Below the pieces are notes generated by a model, which saw nothing but the letters and a program-made list of their open reading frames with translations, searched no databases and was not told the DNA's origin. DNA of 6,422 bases from Betaproteobacteria bacterium (lineage in GTDB: Bacteria; Pseudomonadota; Gammaproteobacteria; Burkholderiales; SG8-41), in contig JAOUIN010000135.1 in NCBI GenBank assembly GCA_029883965.1, forward strand, positions 1 through 6,422, given 5' to 3'. Shown piece after piece: positions 1 to 6,073 of this stretch. A program made the position numbers and the translations under genes. Position 1 is the first letter of the stretch. Each line of letters begins with the position of its first letter.

Positions 1-11
1 CGGCGCGAGCC

Positions 12-25
12 TTGACCGGAGTCAA
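12..25. promoter_or_regulatory. Fnr-like palindromic operator upstream of the regulator gene
   Basis: TTGACCGGAGTCAA is a perfect 5-bp inverted repeat (TTGAC/GTCAA) with a 4-bp spacer, the layout of Fnr/Dnr boxes (TTGAT-N4-ATCAA). It ends 72 nt before the regulator's ATG. Two further copies sharing the CCGG core occur at 807-820 and 6182-6195. Its place in front of the Crp/Fnr gene suggests autoregulation. The site itself is seen; binding is inferred. Confidence 0.75.
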
Positions 26-62
26 GATTCCAATCCGCGAATTCATCCAATAAACAAATAGT

Positions 63-68
63 TATAAT
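63..68 (+). promoter_or_regulatory. Candidate -10 element of the regulator gene
   Basis: TATAAT is a perfect sigma-70 -10 hexamer, giving a transcript start near 75 and a leader of about 23 nt. No good -35 lies 17 bp upstream, which would fit a promoter that depends on an activator. The Fnr-like box would then be centred near -56, between the usual -41.5 and -61.5 positions. Activation versus repression therefore cannot be decided from spacing. Confidence 0.45.
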
Positions 69-97
69 ATTCAACCGCCTGTCCTCATGCGACGATC

Positions 98-706
98 ATG
101 ACCCAGCTTGCACTGCACCCCCAGTCCAAAATCATACGCCTGCAATTGCGGCAAAACATGGTTTTGAAGAATCTCAGCGTAGCGCAGTGGAACGAATTCG
201 AACCGTTGCTGGAAATCATCGACTATGCCAAGGGCGAAACGCTGGAACTCCAGGGGACGCACGCCATGGAGCAGTATTTCATCATTGACGGCATCCTGAA
301 GCGAACCGTTGCGAATGCGCAGGGCAAGGAGATGATTTTGCGCTTTGCCGCAGAAAGCGACATTGACACCAGTTACGCCGCGTGGCGCCTGAAGACGCCT
401 ATGCCTTACTCGATTAGGGCGGTCACGCGCGTGCGCGCCGCCAAGCTGTCCATGCTGCAGTGGGCCGCGTTTCTCGAACGACACGCGAAAATCAAGGGCG
501 AGTTCGAACTTGAAGTGATGAAATTGATGAGTGAAGTCATGGCACACACGATCACTCTGCATCTGCTTGATGCGCCGGGCCGGGTGCAGCGCTTTATGCG
601 CAAACACACCGAACTTGCCGAGCGCCTGCCGAAAAAGGAACTGGCCTCCTATCTGAATCTGTCACCGGAAACGCTGAGCCGGCTGAAGCGGCGCGGGAAA
701 ATCTGA
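98..706 (+). CDS. Crp/Fnr-family transcriptional regulator, cysteine-free
   Basis: A 202-residue DNA-binding regulator, slightly short for the Crp/Fnr family. Residues about 20-120 look like the cyclic-nucleotide-binding-type beta barrel (G46-E-T-L-E-L, then Y60-F-I-I-D-G65). About 125-155 is the long dimerisation helix and about 160-200 the winged helix. The helix-turn-helix (about 179-198) ends in S189-P-E-T-L-S-R195, whose E191, S194 and R195 match the E-x-x-S-R signature of Fnr-type proteins that read TTGA half-sites. There is no cysteine, so an Fnr iron-sulfur cluster is excluded, and the phosphate-binding R-S/T-A motif of cAMP-binding Crp is not evident. The protein stops soon after the recognition helix (R-R-G-K-I), so the wing is minimal. 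ATG 98 is the natural start but has no clear Shine-Dalgarno. It probably controls oxc and tctCBA through the three matching boxes. The effector is unknown. Confidence 0.88.
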   Translation: MTQLALHPQSKIIRLQLRQNMVLKNLSVAQWNEFEPLLEIIDYAKGETLELQGTHAMEQYFIIDGILKRTVANAQGKEMILRFAAESDIDTSYAAWRLKTPMPYSIRAVTRVRAAKLSMLQWAAFLERHAKIKGEFELEVMKLMSEVMAHTITLHLLDAPGRVQRFMRKHTELAERLPKKELASYLNLSPETLSRLKRRGKI

Positions 707-806
707 CATCCTGAATATTGATGTCGTGCGGATCGAACGGACACATTTGATGCAACGCAATACCCGGCGGTTGTTCATGGGTAACCCCACCTCCGCACTG
801 CCAAAA

Positions 807-820
807 TTGACCGGGGTCAA
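807..820. promoter_or_regulatory. Fnr-like palindromic operator of the oxc promoter
   Basis: TTGACCGGGGTCAA is a perfect TTGAC/GTCAA inverted repeat with a 4-bp spacer, differing from the copy at 12-25 at one spacer base. Its centre (813.5) is about 42 bp before the transcript start implied by the TATGAT hexamer at 844-849. In Crp/Fnr promoters this is the class II activator position, overlapping the -35 region. Activation of oxc by the upstream regulator is the likely meaning. Confidence 0.8.
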
Positions 821-843
821 GAGTCTCCGGGCATGACTCGCCC

Positions 844-849
844 TATGAT
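844..849 (+). promoter_or_regulatory. Candidate -10 element of oxc
   Basis: TATGAT matches the sigma-70 -10 consensus at five of six positions and begins 23 bp after the Fnr-like box, the normal spacing when the box replaces the -35 element. The predicted start is about 855-856, leaving a leader of about 170 nt before the oxc ATG. The leader is long, so a second promoter nearer the gene cannot be excluded. Confidence 0.55.
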
Positions 850-1025
850 ACGGACAAGCAAAAACGAGTCGCAGAATCACGGCCGGAATGATCCAAAAAT
901 ACGGCGCAAACCTGCCCTGACTCGAGGAAATTCAACCGTATAACGGCTTCCCCAGGGTTGGTATTCACCGGCAAGACGCTGAACACGCATGTCCAATAGA
1001 CAACAAAAATGCAAGGCATTTCCAC

Positions 1026-2786
1026 ATGACGACTGACACGCAACCACAAGAGCAGATCGACGGCTTTAATCTGGTCATCAATGCCCTCAAATTGAACGGC
1101 CTGGACACGATTTTCGGTCTGCCCGGTATTCCGATCACCGATCTCACGCGCAAAGCCCAGGCCGCAGGCATGCGCGTGATTTCATTCCGCCACGAGCAGA
1201 ACGCCGGCAACGCGGCCGCCATCGCCGGTTTCATGACGCAGAAACCCGGCATTTGCCTGACGGTGTCCGCCCCAGGCTTCCTCAACGGACTGAATGCGCT
1301 GACCAATGCCACCACCAACTGCTTCCCGATGATTCTCATCAGCGGCTCGAGCGAGCGCGAGATCGTTGATCTGCAGCAGGGTGACTACGAAGAGATGGAC
1401 CAGCTGGCGATTGCCAAACCGCTGTGCAAGGCCGCTTTCCGCGTACTGCACGCCGAGGACATCGGTATCGGTGTCGCGCGCGCCATTCGCGCGGCTGTTT
1501 CCGGCCGCCCCGGCGGCGTTTACCTCGACCTGCCGGCGAAACTGTTCGCGCAGACCATGGACGCCGCAGCCGGCAGGAATTCGCTGATCAAGGTGGTCGA
1601 CCCGGCGCCGCGCCAGATTCCGGCCCCGGACGCCGTAAACCGAGCCATTGAACTGCTCAAGGGCGCCAAGCGCCCGCTGATCGTGCTGGGCAAGGGCGCA
1701 GCCTATGCCCAGGCCGATGCCGACATCCGCGCGCTGGTCGAGAAAACCGGGATTCCTTACCTGCCGATGTCGATGGCCAAAGGTCTGCTGCCTGACACGC
1801 ACCCGCAATCCGCCGCCGCCGCACGCTCCTATGTGCTGCCCGAGGCCGACGTGGTCATGCTGATCGGTGCGCGGCTCAACTGGCTGCTGTCGCACGGCAA
1901 AGGCAAGACCTGGGGCGGCAAAGGCCACAAGGCATGGGGCAGCCAGAAATTCGTCCAGATCGATATCTCGCCGCAGGAAGCCGACAGCAACGTCCGTATC
2001 GATGCTCCGGTGGTGGGTGACATCGGATCCTGCGTATCGGCCATGCTGGGCGGCATCAACGCGGCAGGCGGCAACTGGCCCAAGCCGTCAGCGGACTGGC
2101 TCGGTGCGATTTCCGAACGCAAGGACAAGAACATTGCAAAAATGGGCGAGACCCTGGCCAAGAATCCGACGCCCATGAATTTCCACAGCGCGCTTAACGT
2201 AATGCGCGACATCATCAAGACCAATCCTGATGCCTATCTCGTCAACGAAGGCGCCAATGCGCTGGACTTCACCCGCAGCATCGTCGACATGTACAAGCCG
2301 CGCAAGCGCCTGGACGTCGGCACCTGGGGCGTCATGGGCATCGGCATGGGATTCGCCGTGGCAGCTGCGGTGGCCGGCGACGGCAGCCCGGTCATTGCCG
2401 TGGAAGGCGACAGCGCATTTGGCTTTTCGGGCATGGAAGTCGAAACCATCTGCCGCTACAACCTGCCGGTCTGCGTAGTAATCATGAACAACAACGGCGT
2501 CTACCGCGGCACTGACGTCAATCCGACCGGCGGCCCCGACGTGGCTCCCACGGTGTTCGTCAAGAATGCGCGCTATGACAAACTGATGGAGGCCTTTGGC
2601 GGCGTCGGCGTGCACGCCACGACGCCGACCGAATTGCGCAAGGCCGTGGAAGAAGCCGTACGTACGCGAAAGCCGACACTGATCAATGCCGTCATTGATG
2701 AAACTGCCGGCACGGAGAGCGGCCGCATTACGAGTTTGAATCCGACCAGCGGCACCGCCAGCAATCGTAATAAGCCGATAAGCTGA
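1026..2786 (+). CDS. oxc: Oxalyl-CoA decarboxylase
   Basis: A thiamine-diphosphate (ThDP) enzyme of 586 residues that converts oxalyl-CoA to formyl-CoA and CO2 in the cytoplasm, the second step of oxalate catabolism after formyl-CoA transferase. Domain order is PYR (about 10-185), central nucleotide/CoA-binding (about 195-345) and PP (about 380-570). E57 in R-H-E-Q is the ThDP-activating glutamate. Y121-E122 (Q-G-D-Y-E-E), Y493 and S565-G-R567 correspond to O. formigenes Y120-E121, Y483 and S553-G-R555, which mark Oxc among related ThDP lyases. E460-G-D-S with N488-N-N is the Mg-ThDP motif. Compared from memory with O. formigenes (568 residues), it has about six extra residues near 296-309 and a longer tail. 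A modest AAGG (1013-1016) lies 9 nt before the ATG. The ThDP relatives hydroxyacyl-CoA lyase and acetolactate synthase fit less well. No frc is present nearby. Confidence 0.95.
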   Translation: MTTDTQPQEQIDGFNLVINALKLNGLDTIFGLPGIPITDLTRKAQAAGMRVISFRHEQNAGNAAAIAGFMTQKPGICLTVSAPGFLNGLNALTNATTNCFPMILISGSSEREIVDLQQGDYEEMDQLAIAKPLCKAAFRVLHAEDIGIGVARAIRAAVSGRPGGVYLDLPAKLFAQTMDAAAGRNSLIKVVDPAPRQIPAPDAVNRAIELLKGAKRPLIVLGKGAAYAQADADIRALVEKTGIPYLPMSMAKGLLPDTHPQSAAAARSYVLPEADVVMLIGARLNWLLSHGKGKTWGGKGHKAWGSQKFVQIDISPQEADSNVRIDAPVVGDIGSCVSAMLGGINAAGGNWPKPSADWLGAISERKDKNIAKMGETLAKNPTPMNFHSALNVMRDIIKTNPDAYLVNEGANALDFTRSIVDMYKPRKRLDVGTWGVMGIGMGFAVAAAVAGDGSPVIAVEGDSAFGFSGMEVETICRYNLPVCVVIMNNNGVYRGTDVNPTGGPDVAPTVFVKNARYDKLMEAFGGVGVHATTPTELRKAVEEAVRTRKPTLINAVIDETAGTESGRITSLNPTSGTASNRNKPIS

Positions 2787-2849
2787 CCTTCATCGATATC
2801 GCGGTTGTAGCGTATGTAACGTAAATACGAGGCGGGCTACTGCCACGCA

Positions 2850-2895
2850 ATCGGGCCTTGCTGCCGGAACACAAAATCCGAGAGCAAGGCCCGAT
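2850..2895. terminator. Hairpin between convergent oxc and tctA
   Basis: A perfect 13-bp inverted repeat, 2850-2862 with 2883-2895 (ATCGGGCCTTGCT / AGCAAGGCCCGAT), encloses a 20-nt loop. It sits in the 135-nt gap between two genes that end facing each other, so it probably stops or stabilises both transcripts. On the plus side only a short T-rich stretch (CTGTTTCGT) follows, and the minus side has none. It is therefore not a textbook intrinsic terminator and may mainly protect 3' ends. Confidence 0.6.
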
Positions 2896-2921
2896 CTGTT
2901 TCGTCCGGCACTTTTCCTGTT

Positions 2922-4427
2922 TTACTGCTTCGCCAGTTCGCCCTTGGCCTTGGCAATCATGCGCGCAATCAGCGGCCAGAACAGCGCCAGCAGGGCCAGC
3001 CCCGTAATGCTGCCAACCAGCGAATTGGAAAAGAACACCCGCACATCGCCCTGCGAAATCAGCATCGACTGCCGGAACGCACTCTCAGCATTGTCACCAA
3101 GAACCAGCGCCAGCACCAGTGGTGCCAAAGGATAGTCCAGTTTCTTGAAAGCGTATCCGATCACGCCAAATATCAGCATGTACCAAATGTCGCCCATGGC
3201 ATTGTTGACCGTGAAAGCCCCGACCGCACAAATCACGACGATAACGGGCGCGATAATCGAAAACGGGATTTTCAGGATTGCGGCAAAGAACGGCACGCAC
3301 GTCAGCACCAGGATCAGCGACGCCAGATTGCCCAGATACATGCTGGCAATCAGGCCCCAGACGAAATCTTTCTGCTCCACAAATAACAGCGGGCCTGGCT
3401 GCAATCCCCAGATCAGCAGTCCGCCCAGCAGCACCGCTGCCGTCGGCGAGCCGGGAATACCCAGTGCCAGCATCGGCAGCAGCGCCGAAGTGCCGGCCGA
3501 GTTGTTAGCGATCTCGGGCGCAACCACGCCCTCCAGTTCACCGGTACCGAACTTGGCACCGTTCGGGGAAGTGCGTTTGGCTATGCCGTAGGCCATGAAC
3601 GATGCCGGCGTGGCGCCGCCGGGCGTAATGCCGAGCCAGCAACCGATGATGGTGCTGCGGATGGCCGTACCCCAGAATCGCGGCAGCTTTTTCCAGGTCT
3701 CGAGCACGATTTTCATGTTCAGTTTGGCTGTTTTCCCGCTGAAAGACAGCCCCTCTTCCATCGACAGCAGGATTTCGCCGATGCCGAACAATCCGATCAC
3801 TGCAATCAGGAAATTGAAACCACGCAACAATTCGGTAAAGCCGAAGGTCAACCGCAACTGTCCGGTAACAATATCGATCCCCACCGCCGCCAGCGCGAAG
3901 CCCAGCATCATGGCCACGAGAATCTTGAACGGCGGCTCCTTGCCCATCCCGATGAAACTGCAGAACGTCAGGAAATACACCGCAAAGAACTCCGGCGGTC
4001 CGAACTCCAGTGCAAAATTGGCCACCACCGGCGCAATGAAAGTGATCATGATGATCGCCACCAGCGCGCCGAAAAATGAAGCGGTGAACGATGCGGTCAA
4101 GGCCTCACCGGCCTTGCCCTGCTGCGCCATCGGGTAACCGTCAAACGTGGTGGCAACCGACCATGGCTCACCGGGAATATTGAACAGAATCGAAGTAATC
4201 GCGCCGCCGAACAGCGCACCCCAGTAAATGCAGGACAGCATCACGATCGCTGATGTCGGCGGCATCGAAAAAGTCAAAGGCAGCAGAATGGCCACACCAT
4301 TGGCTCCGCCAAGCCCCGGCAGCACGCCGACGATGATGCCCAGAAAGACACCGACGAACATCAGCACCAGGTTGTACGGCGTCAGCACCACCGAAAAGCC
4401 GTGCATCAATGAATTCAGTTCTTCCAA
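2922..4427 (-). CDS. tctA: TTT transporter large membrane subunit (TctA family)
   Basis: A 501-residue inner-membrane permease of the tripartite tricarboxylate transporter family, which uses ion gradients to import carboxylates delivered by a TctC-type binding protein. It is very hydrophobic with about a dozen predicted spans. Both family repeat motifs are visible: G34-V-L-P-G-L-G-G-A-N near the N-terminus, and G266-I-T-P-G-G-A-T-P followed by P304-E-I-A-N-N-S-A-G and G323-I-P-G-S-P. The chosen start is TTG at 4427. It has GGAG 7 nt upstream, and the first residues (M-E-E-L-N-S-L) match the usual family N-terminus. The next candidate, ATG at codon 8, would trim it. The gene starts 44 nt after the tctB stop and is last in the operon. 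Full family length makes it intact. The substrate cannot be read from this subunit; oxalate or a related acid is inferred from the neighbouring oxc. Confidence 0.93.
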   Translation of the reverse strand: MEELNSLMHGFSVVLTPYNLVLMFVGVFLGIIVGVLPGLGGANGVAILLPLTFSMPPTSAIVMLSCIYWGALFGGAITSILFNIPGEPWSVATTFDGYPMAQQGKAGEALTASFTASFFGALVAIIMITFIAPVVANFALEFGPPEFFAVYFLTFCSFIGMGKEPPFKILVAMMLGFALAAVGIDIVTGQLRLTFGFTELLRGFNFLIAVIGLFGIGEILLSMEEGLSFSGKTAKLNMKIVLETWKKLPRFWGTAIRSTIIGCWLGITPGGATPASFMAYGIAKRTSPNGAKFGTGELEGVVAPEIANNSAGTSALLPMLALGIPGSPTAAVLLGGLLIWGLQPGPLLFVEQKDFVWGLIASMYLGNLASLILVLTCVPFFAAILKIPFSIIAPVIVVICAVGAFTVNNAMGDIWYMLIFGVIGYAFKKLDYPLAPLVLALVLGDNAESAFRQSMLISQGDVRVFFSNSLVGSITGLALLALFWPLIARMIAKAKGELAKQ

Positions 4428-4471
4428 TTGATTACTCCATTAAGCACGAGGCCGGACGATACCGCCGATGG

Positions 4472-4993
4472 TCAGTGTCCGACAAAACTCAGAATGTTGT
4501 AGGCGCCCTTGGGCAACAGCACCTGGAACCAGATTTCGAACATCAGGAAAAGCACCAAACTGACGGAGAACCCGATGACGACGCTTTTCCAGATCCGGTA
4601 CTTGCCCAACAGCACCATGAAAGCGGCTATGTAAAACATCGAAGACACATAAATGCCGACCAGATAGATACCGGCCACATAAACCATCGCCGGCAGCAGA
4701 ACGGCCGCCACGCGCCGCAGGCCTGCCCAGTGGACAAAAAGCAGTCCCCCGGCTCCGGCATTTACGCGCAAACCGGCGACGAAATTGGCGATACTGCCGA
4801 TACAAATCAGCAATCCGATATAGAAGGGAAAATACCCCGCCTGCGGGCCGTCACTGCCCCAACGCGCGCCCAACTTATAGCTGGCAACAGCCACGGTGAT
4901 GCCCGCCGCGAGCGTCAGCAATGCGACGACCAGTTCAGCTGATCGTTGCGAAATTCCGGATTCCGCCGACGTACCACTCCCCCGCTCACTCAT
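4472..4993 (-). CDS. tctB: TTT transporter small membrane subunit (TctB family)
   Basis: A 173-residue inner-membrane protein that pairs with TctA. After a polar N-terminal tail of about 18 residues there are probably four membrane spans (about 19-40, 54-75, 94-130 as one long or two short spans, and 136-160). The family signatures are G49-P-Q-A-G-Y-F-P-F-Y just before the second span (TctB proteins carry G-P-x-x-x-F-P here) and a C-terminal L-L-P-K-G-A-Y (159-165). TctB sequences are poorly conserved, so the call rests on these motifs, on hydropathy, and on a position between a clear tctC and a clear tctA. GAGG lies 7 nt before ATG 4993, supporting that start. The gene follows tctC by 75 nt with a hairpin in the gap. 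Confidence 0.9.
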   Translation of the reverse strand: MSERGSGTSAESGISQRSAELVVALLTLAAGITVAVASYKLGARWGSDGPQAGYFPFYIGLLICIGSIANFVAGLRVNAGAGGLLFVHWAGLRRVAAVLLPAMVYVAGIYLVGIYVSSMFYIAAFMVLLGKYRIWKSVVIGFSVSLVLFLMFEIWFQVLLPKGAYNILSFVGH

Positions 4994-5032
4994 TGGTGAC
5001 CTCGAACATCAACTTGAACAATACACAAGAGG

Positions 5033-5055
5033 CGGACGGGCGCGGGGCCCGTCCG
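5033..5055 (-). promoter_or_regulatory. Intercistronic hairpin between tctC and tctB
   Basis: CGGACGGGC (5033-5041) pairs perfectly with GCCCGTCCG (5047-5055) around a 5-nt loop, a very GC-rich 9-bp stem starting 13 nt after the tctC stop. On the minus strand the sequence after it (CTCTTGTGTATTG) is only moderately T-rich. Binding-protein genes of transporter operons often have such a hairpin, which protects or partly terminates the mRNA so that the soluble receptor is made in excess over the permease. That role is inferred here. Confidence 0.6.
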
Positions 5056-5068
5056 TAACCCTCCTGGA

Positions 5069-6073
5069 TTACTTGGCCAGGAACCCGGCCTCTTTCATCA
5101 GACCATGGTGCAGCGTCTCGGCCTTGGCAACCCAATCCGCGTACGCCTGCCCCGTGAGGGCGGTCTGGTTGAATGCGCCACGCTCCATGAACTCTTTCCA
5201 CTCCGGTGTCGCACGCACCTTGGCGAACAGATCGACGTAGAACGCGACAGCTTCCTTGGGCACGCCAGCCGGCATGAAAATGCCGCGGAGCATCGTGTAA
5301 TCCGTCGGCACACCCGCCTCTTTACAGGTCGGAATGTCATTCCACGACTGCGTATCCGTGACCTTGCCCTTGTACGGCATGCGCTGGTCGTCAAACACGC
5401 ACAACGGCCGCAGTTTTCCCGCGCGCCAGTGTGCCACGGCCTCGATCGGGTTATTGACGCTGGAGTTGATGTGCTTGCCTACAAGCTGGGTCGCCACTGA
5501 ACCACCGCCCTTGAACGGGATATAGGTGAATTTGACGCCGGCGGCCTTCTCAATCGCAACGGTGATGATCTGGTCTTCCTGCTTCGATCCGGTACCGCCC
5601 ATCTTGAAAGTGTTCGGACCACCTTTCTTAACGGCTGCCAGATAGTCCTTTGCCGACTTGTAGGGCTCATCCGCGTTAACCCAGAGCACGAAGTTATCCA
5701 GCGCCAGCATCGACACCGGGGTGAGATCTTTCCAGTTGAAGGGCACGCCGGTTGCCATCGGGGTCGTGAACAGATTTGAAAGGGTGATGATGAATTTGTG
5801 CGCATCCCCCTTGGAAGCCTTCACATCCAGAAAGCCTTCTGCGCCCGCACCACCGCTCTTGTTCACGGGCACTATGGGCTGCTTCATCAGGTTGTGCTTG
5901 GCAACGATACCCTGAACCAGACGCGCCATTTGATCGGCACCACCACCCGTACCTGCCGGGATGATGAACTCCACCGGTTTGGACGGCTCCCAGGCAGCGG
6001 CCGGCTGGATACCGAACGCCACCGCGGCCACGACGGACAACGCGCCGCTGGACAATATATGCTTGATTTTCAT
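5069..6073 (-). CDS. tctC: TTT periplasmic substrate-binding protein (TctC/Bug family)
   Basis: A 334-residue secreted receptor that captures a carboxylate in the periplasm and delivers it to TctAB. Residues 1-27 form a Sec signal peptide: basic M-K-I-K-H, a hydrophobic core, and A-A-A before W28. The mature protein begins with the Bug pattern W-E-P-S-K-P-V-E-F. Next comes the first ligand loop, P39-A-G-T-G-G-G-A-D47-Q-M-A-R, and the second, N71-K-S-G-G-A-G-A-E-G80. The G160-T-G-S-K-Q-E-D and Y184-I-P-F-K-G-G-G stretches complete the typical two-lobed venus-flytrap layout. Length is normal. An excellent Shine-Dalgarno, AGGAGGA (6079-6085), sits 5 nt before the ATG, stronger than for the membrane genes and consistent with high receptor expression. 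It is first in tctCBA, with an Fnr-like box 108 nt upstream. The substrate is unknown; Bug proteins bind many carboxylates and the loops do not reveal which. Confidence 0.93.
   Translation of the reverse strand: MKIKHILSSGALSVVAAVAFGIQPAAAWEPSKPVEFIIPAGTGGGADQMARLVQGIVAKHNLMKQPIVPVNKSGGAGAEGFLDVKASKGDAHKFIITLSNLFTTPMATGVPFNWKDLTPVSMLALDNFVLWVNADEPYKSAKDYLAAVKKGGPNTFKMGGTGSKQEDQIITVAIEKAAGVKFTYIPFKGGGSVATQLVGKHINSSVNNPIEAVAHWRAGKLRPLCVFDDQRMPYKGKVTDTQSWNDIPTCKEAGVPTDYTMLRGIFMPAGVPKEAVAFYVDLFAKVRATPEWKEFMERGAFNQTALTGQAYADWVAKAETLHHGLMKEAGFLAK

Larger units (their letters stand above)
707..1025 (+). other. Regulatory gap between the regulator and oxc
   Basis: This 319-nt stretch has no convincing gene. 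Just after the regulator stop is a small hairpin (GACATC 705-710 with GATGTC 720-725, 9-nt loop) without a T-run, at best a weak terminator. The Fnr-like box (807-820) and a -10 hexamer (844-849) follow. The implied leader of about 170 nt contains copies of a 6-bp motif, GACTCG at 835-840 and 919-924 and its complement CGAGTC at 865-870. I saw no thiamine riboswitch core despite oxc being a thiamine-diphosphate enzyme. Confidence 0.6.

Noticed and set aside
705..725. Terminator after the regulator gene
   Set aside because: The stem is only 6 bp and no T-run follows, so it is too weak to call as a feature.
845..943. Small open frame of 32 codons in the oxc leader
   Set aside because: No Shine-Dalgarno, and its ATG overlaps the proposed -10 element, so it would lie upstream of the predicted transcript start.
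856..1025. Thiamine (TPP) riboswitch in the oxc leader
   Set aside because: Considered because Oxc uses thiamine diphosphate, but the conserved CUGAGA and ACCUGAUC...GCCAGCGUAGGGAA cores are absent.
989..1036. 15-codon leader peptide overlapping the oxc start
   Set aside because: It overlaps ATG 1026 and could suggest translational coupling, but it has no ribosome-binding site and no amino-acid bias typical of attenuator leaders.
1182..1928. Long minus-strand open frame (248 codons) inside oxc
   Set aside because: It is antisense to a strongly conserved gene, low-complexity in composition, and lacks any known domain: a shadow frame.
4432..4440. ATG-GAG-TAA just before tctA as a start or mini-cistron
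   Set aside because: It is out of frame and closes after two codons. Its GGAG is better read as the Shine-Dalgarno of the TTG start at 4427.
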